The notes below the pieces were generated by a model, which saw only the letters and a program-made list of their open reading frames with translations, was not told where the DNA came from and ran no database searches. A program made the position numbers and the translations under genes. 41,822 bases of DNA from Thermoanaerobacterium butyriciformans (GTDB lineage Bacteria; Bacillota; Thermoanaerobacteria; Thermoanaerobacterales; Thermoanaerobacteraceae): contig NZ_JAGGLT010000031.1 of the NCBI RefSeq assembly GCF_017874545.1, forward strand, positions 1 through 41,822, given 5' to 3'. This document shows, in pieces, positions 6,834-14,218 of the stretch (position 1 is its first letter; each line of letters starts with the position of its first letter).

Positions 6834-7872
6834 TCTCATCACCTCCAAATTTTTCTTCCCTCTTTAACCTTGATCTTTCTAAAAGTATTTTTTCAAGCTC
6901 CTCAATATCGTCGCTGCTGTACTTTCTCTGAGAATACCCGTTAAAATAATTTCTGGGCACGGCATAATTTGCGCTATTGCCTGATTTTACATTGTCTACA
7001 GCCTTCCTTATTGATTTTTCCTTGATGTAGTTTTCTATCGTTTTTTCAAGAAAATTAATAGGACTTTTGATATCTCGTCCTTTCATCCTCTCTATACATG
7101 TTTTAATGTCATCATCACTAACCATATACTTACTCTTAAGCTTATTTATTACATCATCTCCTAAACTTTTTGGCTGATTTTTCAAAATCCGTCCGTCCAT
7201 CTCCTCCGATTGATTGATTGATGTATTCTTATGAGTAATATCCTGATGTAATCTATTGATATAAGGGAGATGGGTTTTTCCCACCTCTGGAGATGGGCTT
7301 TTCCCATCTCCAGGAGATTGACTTTCTCCATCTCCAGGAGATGGACTTTTCCCATCTCGGGAGATAGGCATGTCAGGATATAAAGCCTTCTCATTTTCTA
7401 CTTTGGGTTTAATAAATTCTCCGTCATTTTCTACTTCCTTATGGTTAATCTCATCCAATAGCATGTCTACAAGCTCATTATTCCGAACATAATATGTTAC
7501 ATTTTTCTGTTTATCTATAAAGCTGCAGTAAAGTTTCTCCTTACCATTTTTAATAAATAACCTACCTTCCTCTTTAGCTTTTAAAAATTCGTTTCTGGAG
7601 CCATATCTTACTCCTATTTTGTCAAACGCAGACCTAAATTCATCAATAGAAAACCCAAGCTCTTCTATCCAGCTATCACCTTCTTTATATGAAAAATGAT
7701 TTGGCGCTGGCTCTAAAAACTTATAAAAGTAATTGTAGTCATATTTGTCAAACCAGTATTCCAATTGTTCAAAAAGGATCGCAGCCGTAACAGAACCTGC
7801 AATTTTCCTGTATTCCGGATGATATGGTATTATTCTGCTTGATAAAGCAGCAGACCTATTTCTCCTTTCCAT
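6718..7872 (-). CDS. Phage/plasmid replication-initiator-like protein of unknown role in the Tad cluster
   Basis: This 384-residue protein is soluble and lysine-rich. Its N-terminal part (about 20-75: SVTAAILFEQLEYWFDKY, then YKFLEPAPNHFSYKEGDSW and EELGFSIDEF) resembles the winged-helix-type N-terminal region of replication proteins from Gram-positive phages and conjugative elements. That resemblance is from memory and approximate. A repetitive linker of four 8-residue units (DGKSPSPG-like) follows, then a VGKTHLPYINRLHQDITHKN stretch of the kind seen in such proteins, and a helical C-terminal region. The ATG at 7872 has GAGGAGG six bases upstream. The last 38 codons overlap tadZ out of frame. 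No function in pilus assembly is established. Confidence 0.65.
   Translation of the reverse strand: MERRNRSAALSSRIIPYHPEYRKIAGSVTAAILFEQLEYWFDKYDYNYFYKFLEPAPNHFSYKEGDSWIEELGFSIDEFRSAFDKIGVRYGSRNEFLKAKEEGRLFIKNGKEKLYCSFIDKQKNVTYYVRNNELVDMLLDEINHKEVENDGEFIKPKVENEKALYPDMPISRDGKSPSPGDGESQSPGDGKSPSPEVGKTHLPYINRLHQDITHKNTSINQSEEMDGRILKNQPKSLGDDVINKLKSKYMVSDDDIKTCIERMKGRDIKSPINFLEKTIENYIKEKSIRKAVDNVKSGNSANYAVPRNYFNGYSQRKYSSDDIEELEKILLERSRLKREEKFGGDEIAKENDSFLERKWKHRENDIGNSFCSGLEEIQDKYSSS
7264..7359 (-). repeat. Four tandem 24-bp units in the coding sequence
   Basis: Four consecutive 24-bp units encode RDGKSPSP, GDGESQSP, GDGKSPSP and EVGKTHLP. They form a Pro/Ser/Gly linker. On DNA each unit boundary holds a CCATCTCC-A-GGAGATGG-type palindrome, so the array could also slip or fold. 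Unit number may vary between strains. Confidence 0.85.
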
Positions 7873-7886
7873 GTTTAACCTCCTCT

Positions 7887-7988
7887 CTAATCTCTTCCTT
7901 CTTTTATTAAGCAAAGACTAATTAAAAGCCCTAAAATTATTCCAAACAAAAAACCGGCTGCTAAGCCGACAGTATAAAAAGTGTTCAA
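7887..7988 (-). CDS. Small single-pass membrane peptide at the head of the Tad cluster
   Basis: A 33-codon frame runs from a TTG at 7988 (36 codons if the ATG at 7997 is used) to a TAG at 7887. It encodes MNTFYTVGLAAGFLFG and then a strongly hydrophobic segment ending LCLIKEGRD, so one transmembrane helix with a charged C-terminal tail. AAGGAG lies nine bases before the TTG but touches the ATG, which favours the TTG. It ends 14 bases before the start of the replication-like gene, in the same direction. I do not recognise a family. It may be a real small membrane protein or a translational leader. Confidence 0.55.
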   Translation of the reverse strand: MNTFYTVGLAAGFLFGIILGLLISLCLIKEGRD

Positions 7989-8003
7989 AATTTTCATCTC
8001 CTT
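7974..8003 (-). repeat. 30-bp direct repeat, copy 1
   Basis: This copy covers the ribosome binding site and first codons of the small membrane peptide (AAGGAGATGAAAATTTTGAA and onward). It matches 8730-8759 at 29 of 30 positions in the same orientation, with the two copies bracketing a segment of about 0.7 kb. Confidence 0.9.
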
Positions 8004-8032
8004 CTATTCTTAAGTTTAAGATATACAAAAAA

Positions 8033-8323
8033 TTGACGAAATTAAGTTATGCAATAAATCTCGTTTCCACTATTTTAAATTCTTTCCCTAAATTGCAACA
8101 GAACATAGATTATAAACGATACAGTGAATTTCTTAATGTAGCCAAAAATAGTCTTATTACATTTAATGATGCTACGTACAAAGTAGTAATAATTTTAATT
8201 ATATGTTTTCTTGGATTAATATTTATATCACTCTTTTTTCTGTATATCGAAGCCACGCGAAAAAATTACTTAATTGAAATGTATGATTATCAAATAGAAT
8301 ATTCAAAAAAATTTTTAAAGTAA
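8033..8323 (+). CDS. Possible small membrane protein, unrecognised
   Basis: A 96-codon plus-strand frame has an N-terminal amphipathic part. One clear transmembrane segment (KVVIILIICFLGLIFISLFF, about 51-70) and a charged cytoplasmic-type tail rich in tyrosine and lysine follow. Codon choice is like that of neighbouring genes. Against it, the start would be a TTG with no ribosome binding site, and there is no in-frame ATG until near the end. It could be the 3' remnant of a longer gene that lost its front. It lies inside the segment bracketed by the 30-bp direct repeats and runs against its neighbours. Confidence 0.4.
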   Translation: MTKLSYAINLVSTILNSFPKLQQNIDYKRYSEFLNVAKNSLITFNDATYKVVIILIICFLGLIFISLFFLYIEATRKNYLIEMYDYQIEYSKKFLK

Positions 8324-8328
8324 AATTA

Positions 8329-8703
8329 TTATTTATCCTCAAAATAACTTATACCAGATTTAATGACTTTTGTGCTTATATTATAAAATGGCGAAAAAGC
8401 TCCATAATCAACTTCTATAAAAACTTTTTCGCCTTTTGTTTTTCTTTCAGCTGTACCTGTAATAAAACAATAAGATGTAATACCTTTGTAACTCACTGTT
8501 CTCATTATTTCATTTTCTATTTTTTTATACGTCGTATAACTTAAATAACCTTCTTTTTCAACATCTTTGATATGTTTTTCTAAAATACTTTCTATTTTTG
8601 TTTTTATAATAGCTTCTTTGTGTATACTGTTTATATTATAAATCACAAGAAAAATTGTAACAAAAATAAAAATTATTACACTTATAATTATCATTAATCT
8701 CAC
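8329..8703 (-). CDS. Small membrane-anchored protein with minor-pilin-like layout
   Basis: The 124-residue protein begins with one hydrophobic helix (about 3-25). A helical stretch (IKTKIESILEKHIKDVEKEG, about 35-54) and a C-terminal part with alternating beta pattern (EKVFIEVDYGAFSP) follow. This order parallels the TadE-like protein at 2575-3000: anchor, helix ending in an EG turn, second helix, then V-I-V strand. I infer a possible extra pseudopilin, but no family motif proves it. The start is GTG at 8703, with AAGGAAG nine bases upstream and a 12-codon relic frame ending two bases before. It ends five bases from the convergent small plus-strand frame. Confidence 0.6.
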   Translation of the reverse strand: MRLMIIISVIIFIFVTIFLVIYNINSIHKEAIIKTKIESILEKHIKDVEKEGYLSYTTYKKIENEIMRTVSYKGITSYCFITGTAERKTKGEKVFIEVDYGAFSPFYNISTKVIKSGISYFEDK

Positions 8704-8705
8704 TT

Positions 8706-8744
8706 TTAGTTTCTTCCTTTCAGATAAAAATAAAAAGTATTCAA
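8706..8744 (-). pseudogene. Degenerate copy of the small membrane peptide gene
   Basis: The frame reads MNTFYFYLKGRN then TAA. It keeps the ribosome binding site, the first five residues and a shortened version of the KEGRD tail of the 33-residue peptide at 7887-7988, but has lost the transmembrane core. It stops two bases before the GTG of the next gene. It may be an internal-deletion relic, or a kept leader peptide that couples translation. Confidence 0.5.
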
Positions 8745-8759
8745 AATTTTCATCTCCTT
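8730..8759 (-). repeat. 30-bp direct repeat, copy 2
   Basis: Same orientation as 7974-8003 and identical at 29 of 30 positions. It contains AAGGAGATGAAAATTTTGAA and initiates the degenerate small frame at 8706-8744. Confidence 0.9.
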
Positions 8760-8817
8760 AAAAAAATAAGCCTTATTAGCTTTAGTGGTTATCCATTTTT
8801 CTCCTTATTTTCTCATC

Positions 8818-9402
8818 TCATGGTACGCACTCAGGTGGTACTGGGCAGAATCCATACGAAGGAATCAAAAGCTGTACGTCCATAGCAGATTTTATGATGA
8901 TCCATACACCTATGATTACCTCTAATGTTGTCGGTGTTCCAACATTAACCCTTCCAAACAAGCATTCAGCTATCGCTTCATATTTCATGATAGCGGTTGT
9001 CGGTTCTGGTATATATAAGACTATATCTTTATTAAATGTTGTTGTTAATCCTGTTAATGTTTGAATGTCCCCTGATGTATTTGTTATTACAACATCATAT
9101 GTTACTTGGAATGTAGCCTGCACTCTTGCAAAGCCTGGTCTTTCAGGAATAGGTGTCAGTGTAAATCCAGGAGGCGATACAAGCGTTACAGTAACATTTT
9201 CGCAGCGTCCAAAAGTAGGATTTGTGATAGTCGGCACGAATGTGACAGGCGGTATGCTGTCAAGGCACAATCTTTGTGAGCAAGAATCGTAAATCTTTGT
9301 AACTTCTATACAAGTTATCTCAGTCGGCTCTGGAAGTTGACCTGGTTCTACAGGACCTGGTCCTACTTCTTGTTCTCCAATCAGCTTTTTAGCAAATGCC
9401 AT
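8818..9402 (-). CDS. Cys/Pro-rich protein, possible spore-surface protein
   Basis: This 194-residue protein has no signal peptide and a proline-rich N terminus (VGPGPVEPGQLPEPTE). ITCIEVTKIYDSCSQRLCL follows, a cysteine motif I associate with clostridial proteins of the SPOCS/DUF3794 neighbourhood that occur in spore coats; this link is tentative. The middle is Thr/Val-rich with alternating strand pattern, and the end is again Cys/Pro-rich (FCPVPPECVP). The ATG at 9402 has AAGGGGG seven bases upstream. It is transcribed divergently from the propeller/coiled-coil gene, with 129 bp between them, so the two may share control. The enzymatic role, if any, is unknown. Confidence 0.55.
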   Translation of the reverse strand: MAFAKKLIGEQEVGPGPVEPGQLPEPTEITCIEVTKIYDSCSQRLCLDSIPPVTFVPTITNPTFGRCENVTVTLVSPPGFTLTPIPERPGFARVQATFQVTYDVVITNTSGDIQTLTGLTTTFNKDIVLYIPEPTTAIMKYEAIAECLFGRVNVGTPTTLEVIIGVWIIIKSAMDVQLLIPSYGFCPVPPECVP

Positions 9403-9531
9403 TTTATTTCCCCCTTACGATTAATTTTTTATAATTTATTTGATTTTGCATATTTCTAGTAACAATATACGTAGGACCTATAATATTTGTTACAAACTAT
9501 GAATATAATTTTATTTGAAAGGAGGTATTTT

Positions 9532-10905
9532 ATGGACAAGGTGCTATTGAAATGTGAAGGTAGAAAGTATCAGTTGTCGCTAAAACAAAATGTTATTACA
9601 TTATTTGAATCTGGTGAAAATCCCAGTGAAATAAGTCTAATTGACAATGCACTAAGCGATTTTGACGCAGCTTTTAATATGGATAAAAATATTGTAATCA
9701 CTTACTACAGCAAAGAACAAAATATAGTTCTAGCTACTTTAACCAGTGATAATAAAATTGCCAAAAAGATTTTATATCATTACAACGATAAGACAATTTA
9801 TATAGACAATTTTAGGCTTATAATATGCAATGATGATGTACATGTATTTTTTATGGAACACAATTTGTCAAATCCAAAAAAGATACTTCTAAAACACTAC
9901 ATCTTCAACGGAGCGCTAAAAGTTAATGAAGTAGCAGCGATAAACAATATACAAATAAAGCCTTTTTATAGCGTCGCATTTGATAAATTTGGTATACTTC
10001 ATTTAGTCTACGTAACCACTGAAAATACACAAAAAATATACTATACGACATTTATAAACAATATGTGGACACTGAAAACTACAGTATCAGAGGCAGTCTC
10101 TATAGAATGCCCAAATATAAAAATTGACGACAAAAGAAACATCCATATATGTTGGGTGGAAGAAAACATAATAAAAGAGTTAAAGTACAGAAAAAAAATC
10201 GATGGTGGATGGCCAAAAGGATCATGGGACAAAAAAATTACATTGTCATTCTCTGACACCATTCTTGGACCTTGTATAAACATAATCGACAGCAACATTT
10301 GGTGCACATGGATTCAACAAAATACTTTTTATAGTGCCATATCATCAGACGGAGGAAATAGTTTCAGCAGACCATTTAAATTAGCTGAAAAACCTTCTTC
10401 ATATGAACTAGTGAAAAAAATTGAGCCTTCCTCTGAAAAAATTATATATGCAAATCAAGATGGAGATGAATTACCTTTCGATTCAGATAAAAATGATATA
10501 TCATACGACAAAGATAGTTACTTTACTTTTTATATAAAAGAAGTCCAAGAATATTTAAGCACACTTTCAAAGAAAATAGAAAATCTCCAAAAAGAAAAAA
10601 TACACTTAGAGAGAAACCTAAATCAAAAAAGCTATGAGATTGCACTGAAAAATAGAAATATAGAAGAACTTAAAGAAAATATAAAAAAAATCTATGAAGA
10701 CAGGGTGAAATACACATCGAAAATTGATAATCTAAACTCTGTCTACAACAATGTCTTATCCGAAAACGAAAAATTAAAAAAGCAGATAAAAGATCTGCAG
10801 AATAAAATTTTAATATTAAATTCAAAGTTAAATGAAAAAGTGGAAAATGGTACTATTGACAAAATAAAAACTATATTCTTTGGAAAATCTAACGAACACC
10901 TATGA
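9532..10905 (+). CDS. Beta-propeller-like protein with C-terminal coiled coil, function unknown
   Basis: The 457-residue product starts at an ATG (9532) six bases after AAAGGAGG. Residues from about 20 to 300 contain repeated strand units with phrases such as FDKFGILHLVYVTTENTQKI, IDDKRNIHICWVEEN and SDGGNSFSRPFKLAE. These resemble the blades of sialidase/BNR-type propellers. After an acidic linker, residues from about 345 to 445 form a long heptad-rich coiled coil (YLSTLSKKIENLQKEK and onward). There is no signal peptide. Such a layout suggests a structural or scaffold protein, possibly of the spore surface given the divergent neighbour. Its end overlaps the convergent DUF3343 gene by 17 bp. 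Confidence 0.7.
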   Translation: MDKVLLKCEGRKYQLSLKQNVITLFESGENPSEISLIDNALSDFDAAFNMDKNIVITYYSKEQNIVLATLTSDNKIAKKILYHYNDKTIYIDNFRLIICNDDVHVFFMEHNLSNPKKILLKHYIFNGALKVNEVAAINNIQIKPFYSVAFDKFGILHLVYVTTENTQKIYYTTFINNMWTLKTTVSEAVSIECPNIKIDDKRNIHICWVEENIIKELKYRKKIDGGWPKGSWDKKITLSFSDTILGPCINIIDSNIWCTWIQQNTFYSAISSDGGNSFSRPFKLAEKPSSYELVKKIEPSSEKIIYANQDGDELPFDSDKNDISYDKDSYFTFYIKEVQEYLSTLSKKIENLQKEKIHLERNLNQKSYEIALKNRNIEELKENIKKIYEDRVKYTSKIDNLNSVYNNVLSENEKLKKQIKDLQNKILILNSKLNEKVENGTIDKIKTIFFGKSNEHL

Positions 10906-11146
10906 CCGTGTATCCGCTATAAGTCTTTTCTACCTCATATATCCCTTTATAAGGGATATTTATTCTTTGGATAATCGATTTTACAACATTTACGTATTCC
11001 GATCCAAATTTCAAAGAATGACTGCAGCTATTCATTATCGAACGCGGAGTTGGAACAAATTCAACAGGTATATTATTCTGCCTTAACACCTTATCGCACA
11101 AGACTGCATGTTGATATGAATAAAATACTAATATTGCACATCTCAT
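10889..11146 (-). CDS. DUF3343 family protein
   Basis: This 85-residue protein matches the DUF3343 pattern: MRCAILVFYSYQHAVLCDKV, then NIPVEFVPTPRSIMNSCSHSL with a conserved PTPR and cysteine, and a C-terminal YTVIGVR. These small proteins are thought to act in sulfur or selenium transfer, often beside YedF/SelD-type genes; the exact function is not established. Here no such partner is adjacent. The ATG at 11146 has GGGGG seven bases upstream; the longer frame to 11212 lacks a start signal. It is convergent with, and slightly overlaps, the propeller-like gene. Confidence 0.75.
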   Translation of the reverse strand: MRCAILVFYSYQHAVLCDKVLRQNNIPVEFVPTPRSIMNSCSHSLKFGSEYVNVVKSIIQRINIPYKGIYEVEKTYSGYTVIGVR

Positions 11147-11221
11147 CTCAGCACCCCCTATTTTAATATATTCACAAAAACTATTAATGATAAGCATTTC
11201 CTGCATGTCCAATAATTACTT

Positions 11222-11250
11222 AAAGGTTTTTTTTTATGTCTGTCGAATAT
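11222..11250 (+). promoter_or_regulatory. Sigma-H-like promoter for the CAP-domain gene
   Basis: AAAGGTTTT (11222-11230) and GTCGAATAT (11242-11250) are separated by 11 bp. The -10 element matches RnnGAATww exactly, and the -35 element deviates from RnAGGAwww at the A after GG. The position would give a short leader before the GTG at 11273. It has the same spacing as the site before the DegS-like gene. Confidence 0.5.
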
Positions 11251-11272
11251 TAAATTAGGGAGAGTGATTTTG

Positions 11273-12049
11273 GTGAAGAAAAACTTAAAATATTATGCAA
11301 CATTTGCAGTTATTTCATTATCAGTATTAAGTCCTTTAGCAACGGTAAAAGCATCATATTCCTTTGGAATATATACAAAAAACAATGTCGTATATAATAC
11401 GGTATATAATACCACTAGTTCCAATGTAAATACGATAAAATATTCTGGATTTAATACTGCACCAATAAAAATAAATTACTTAAACAGTACCAATGTCTGG
11501 TACAGTGATAATTTTTGGTGGACCAAAGCAACTATCAGTACATCTAAAATCAATCAAGCTGTTGTCAATGGTGCGTCAAAAAGTACTGCGGCAACATCAC
11601 TAAATGGCACACAGATAGGTAATGGACAAGTAACAAATATGGATAAACAGAACTACCAAGGTTTATCAGCACAAGAAAAACAATTAGTAGATCTCATAAA
11701 TAAAGAAAGAACATCAAGGGGTCTAAGCCCTCTCACAATCGATGAAAACTTATCAAAAGTAGCTCGCATTAAAGCAGAAGACATGAAAAGCAATAATTAT
11801 TTTTCCCATACATCGCCAACATATGGTTCGCCATTCGACATGATGAAACAGTTTGGCATAAGTTATAATTCTGCTGCGGAAAATATAGCGGAAAATAGCG
11901 ATGTTGTAAGTGCTCATTATGCCTTAATGAATTCAAGTGGGCACAGAGACAACATTTTAAATCCTTATTTCAACAAAGTTGGTGTAGGTGTTGTCTCAAA
12001 TAATAATGGTAACGGAGTAATAGTAGTTGAAATGTTTATAAAACAATAA
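11273..12049 (+). CDS. Secreted CAP-domain (SCP/PR-1, YkwD-like) protein
   Basis: The 258-residue precursor begins MKKNLKYYATFAVISLSVLS and has a signal peptide with likely cleavage after TVKA. An Asn/Ser/Thr-rich linker precedes a C-terminal CAP domain from about residue 135. Domain motifs include QLVDLINKERTSRGLSPLTI, NYFSHTSP, AAENIAE and SSGHRDNILNPYFNKVGVG. These carry the His/Glu cleft residues of the family. Bacterial CAP proteins of this type are exported and often linked to spores or cell walls; their substrate is unknown. The start is the GTG at 11273, eight bases after GGGAGAG, rather than the GTG at 11264 inside that site. It is monocistronic and ends before a bidirectional terminator. 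Confidence 0.85.
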   Translation: MKKNLKYYATFAVISLSVLSPLATVKASYSFGIYTKNNVVYNTVYNTTSSNVNTIKYSGFNTAPIKINYLNSTNVWYSDNFWWTKATISTSKINQAVVNGASKSTAATSLNGTQIGNGQVTNMDKQNYQGLSAQEKQLVDLINKERTSRGLSPLTIDENLSKVARIKAEDMKSNNYFSHTSPTYGSPFDMMKQFGISYNSAAENIAENSDVVSAHYALMNSSGHRDNILNPYFNKVGVGVVSNNNGNGVIVVEMFIKQ

Positions 12050-12090
12050 ATTTATATATCACTACAAAATAAAAATCACAAAAAGTAAAA

Positions 12091-12109
12091 CCACCGGCAT
12101 AGCCGGTGG
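12091..12109. terminator. Bidirectional terminator between the convergent CAP and aminopeptidase genes
   Basis: CCACCGGC and GCCGGTGG form a perfect 8-bp stem around a three-base loop. The minus strand continues into TTTTACTTTTT and the plus strand into a weaker T-rich tail. Both flanking genes end here. On the minus strand it is nearly identical to the thrS terminator at 29837-29865. Confidence 0.8.
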
Positions 12110-12113
12110 ATAT

Positions 12114-13517
12114 TTATTTGCTTAAAAGGAATGATTTATATGCCTTATATCCCATATACAAGTCAAGTTTTGATGAAAGTTCATACGGAGAATGCATGCT
12201 TAAAAGTGCCACACCACAGTCTACAACTTCCATTCCATAATTTGCAGCGTAAAGTGCAACAGTTCCGCCGCCACCTATATCAACTTTTCCAAGTTCTCCA
12301 GTCTGCCATACTACATTGTTCTCATTGAATATCTTCCTTACTTTTGCGACAAATTCGGCATTTGCATCATTTGAACCGCTTTTACCGCGAGAACCTGTGT
12401 ATTTCGTCACACATATACCATTTCCTATGTAGGAACTATTAAGCTTCTCACTTACATCCGGATACAATGGGTCGAAACCAGCATTGACATCTGCCGATAG
12501 CAGCTCTGCATTTCTCATAGCCGTCCTAAGCTTCATGTCTGTGCTTCCTTCTTGCTTCTCCAAGATTTCGGCTATGGCGTTTTCAAAGAACCTGGACTGC
12601 AATCCTGTATTGCCCATACTTCCAATCTCTTCTTTATCGGCAAATATAGCTACAGCAGTCTTCTCAGGATTATTTACGTCTAAGATTGCTCTTAACACAT
12701 CGTATGCACATATCCTGTCGTCCTGCCCATACGCACCTATCATACTTCTGTCAAAACCTATATCCCTCGGTTTATACGCAGGCACCAGTTCCAGCTCTGC
12801 GCTTATAAAATCTTCTTCAACTATTCCGTATTTTTCATTTAAAATCTTTAATAAATATGGTTTTACAGAAACGTCTTCAGATAACGGCATATTGCCAACA
12901 ACTGGATTTAATGCTTCCCCAGATACTACTTCGGAAGCTTTTTTCTCCATTTGATCTTTCCCGAGATGTGGCAGCAAATCTGTTATGTACAATATTGGAT
13001 CATTATCATTTTCCCCCAGCTGGAAAGTAACCTTTTCACCATTTTCCTTTATTACAACGCCATGAAGTGCTAAAGGTATCGTTACCCATTGATATTTTTT
13101 GATTCCTCCATAATAATGTGTTTTAAATAAAGCCAAACCACTGTCTTCATACAATGGATTCGGTTTTAAGTCAATCCGAGGAGAATCTATATGAGCAGCT
13201 GTAGCTTTAAAACCGTTGTGCACAGAATCCCTTCCGATAACAGCCATTACAACTGATTTACCCTTATTGTTATAGTAAACTCTGCTGCCAGGCTTTAAAT
13301 TAGTTGCCGTTTCAATATTTATAAAACCATTTTCTTCAGCAACCTTTATTATTCTGTCAGCAACTTCTCTTTCTGTTTTGCATTCTCCTATAAATGTTTT
13401 ATAATCTTCTGCAAATTCAAATATCTTTTCCCTTTCTTCATCGCTTACCTTAAGCCATCCATTTTTGCTTTTATATCCTAATTTCTTCTCAATCTCTTTT
13501 AACTCGCCACTCTCCAT
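12114..13517 (-). CDS. apeA: M18-family aminopeptidase
   Basis: This 467-residue zinc aminopeptidase has the M18 signature residues in order. These are TAAHIDSPRIDLK (metal-binding His/Asp), ADKEEIGSMGNTG (catalytic/metal Glu pair), LSADVNAGFDPLYPD and, near the end, LLSMHSPYELSSK. M18 enzymes are cytoplasmic, form large dodecameric shells and remove N-terminal, often acidic, residues from peptides. Length is normal for the clostridial branch. GGAGGCGTGAGAA precedes the ATG. It stands alone, ending at the shared terminator. The gene symbol follows common usage for clostridial homologues and is less certain than the family. Confidence 0.93.
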   Translation of the reverse strand: MESGELKEIEKKLGYKSKNGWLKVSDEEREKIFEFAEDYKTFIGECKTEREVADRIIKVAEENGFINIETATNLKPGSRVYYNNKGKSVVMAVIGRDSVHNGFKATAAHIDSPRIDLKPNPLYEDSGLALFKTHYYGGIKKYQWVTIPLALHGVVIKENGEKVTFQLGENDNDPILYITDLLPHLGKDQMEKKASEVVSGEALNPVVGNMPLSEDVSVKPYLLKILNEKYGIVEEDFISAELELVPAYKPRDIGFDRSMIGAYGQDDRICAYDVLRAILDVNNPEKTAVAIFADKEEIGSMGNTGLQSRFFENAIAEILEKQEGSTDMKLRTAMRNAELLSADVNAGFDPLYPDVSEKLNSSYIGNGICVTKYTGSRGKSGSNDANAEFVAKVRKIFNENNVVWQTGELGKVDIGGGGTVALYAANYGMEVVDCGVALLSMHSPYELSSKLDLYMGYKAYKSFLLSK

Positions 13518-13585
13518 TTCTCACGCCTCCTAAATATTTTAAATTACATATTAACTATAAAATATTTTTAGATTAAAAGCAAATT

Positions 13586-14218
13586 TTATGTATGCATATT
13601 ATACATGTTGTTATTTTTTAATAGATATATAGCAGCCTGTGTTCTATCTTTAACATCCAGCTTCCTAAATATATTGTATACATGATTTTTAACTGTTTTT
13701 TCGCTTAAGAATAATTTATCCGCTATCTCTTTATTGCTATAGCCTTCCGCAATCAAACTCAATATTTGCATTTCTCTATCAGTAAGCTCTTTTTTGCATT
13801 CATCTGTATCTAAATTTTCTATCTCACTTACCAGTGAAGGATGTATGTAAACACCTCCGTTTGATATTGTTCTAATCGCCTTAATCAACTCATCTGAATC
13901 AGCATCTTTTAAGATGTAGCCCTCAACTCCAATTTTTAATGCTTCCATCAAATATTCCTTGTCATTGTAAATTGTTAAAAACATTATTTTGTTCTTTGGG
14001 TTGTCGTTTTTAAGCATCTTTGCAGCTTTAATGCCATTTATATTTGGCATGTTTATATCCATCAATATTATGTCTGGAGAAATTTTTTTAGCGATTTCAT
14101 ATGCTTCTTCACCATCTGATGCCTGATATATTACTTTCATGTCTTCTTCCAATTCTATTATCTGTTTCAATCCTTGGCGTAAAAGCACATGATCGTCAGC
14201 AATTAAAATATTAATCAT
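13586..14218 (-). CDS. degU: NarL/LuxR-type response regulator, DegU-like
   Basis: The 210-residue protein has an N-terminal receiver domain with acidic pocket (ILIADDH), phosphoacceptor Asp in IILMDINMP and a conserved lysine in GYILKDA. A C-terminal LuxR helix-turn-helix follows (LTDREMQILSLIAEGYSNKE, then IADKLFLSEKTVKNHVYNIF). It would be phosphorylated by the kinase encoded just before it. The ATG at 14218 overlaps the kinase stop by eight bases and sits six bases after GGTGGTGATG, so I prefer it to the frame opening at 14233. The target genes cannot be told from here. Confidence 0.85.
   Translation of the reverse strand: MINILIADDHVLLRQGLKQIIELEEDMKVIYQASDGEEAYEIAKKISPDIILMDINMPNINGIKAAKMLKNDNPKNKIMFLTIYNDKEYLMEALKIGVEGYILKDADSDELIKAIRTISNGGVYIHPSLVSEIENLDTDECKKELTDREMQILSLIAEGYSNKEIADKLFLSEKTVKNHVYNIFRKLDVKDRTQAAIYLLKNNNMYNMHT

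Noticed and set aside
7264-7359. Possible CRISPR-like or interspersed repeat array
   Set aside because: The units are directly abutting with no spacers and keep the reading frame, so they are a coding linker repeat.
7182-7394. Minus-strand frame rich in LLEMGK repeats
   Set aside because: It is the out-of-frame reading of the 24-bp repeat in the replication-like gene, without its own start signal.
8749-8800. Terminator after the Cys/Pro-rich gene and a four-codon frame MDNH
   Set aside because: The AAGC/GCTT stem is only four pairs and, although followed by T, is too weak to support confidently; the tiny frame is likely chance.
9065-9292. Plus-strand frame opposite the Cys/Pro-rich gene
   Set aside because: It lacks a start signal and lies entirely within the better-supported minus-strand gene, which has a strong ribosome binding site.
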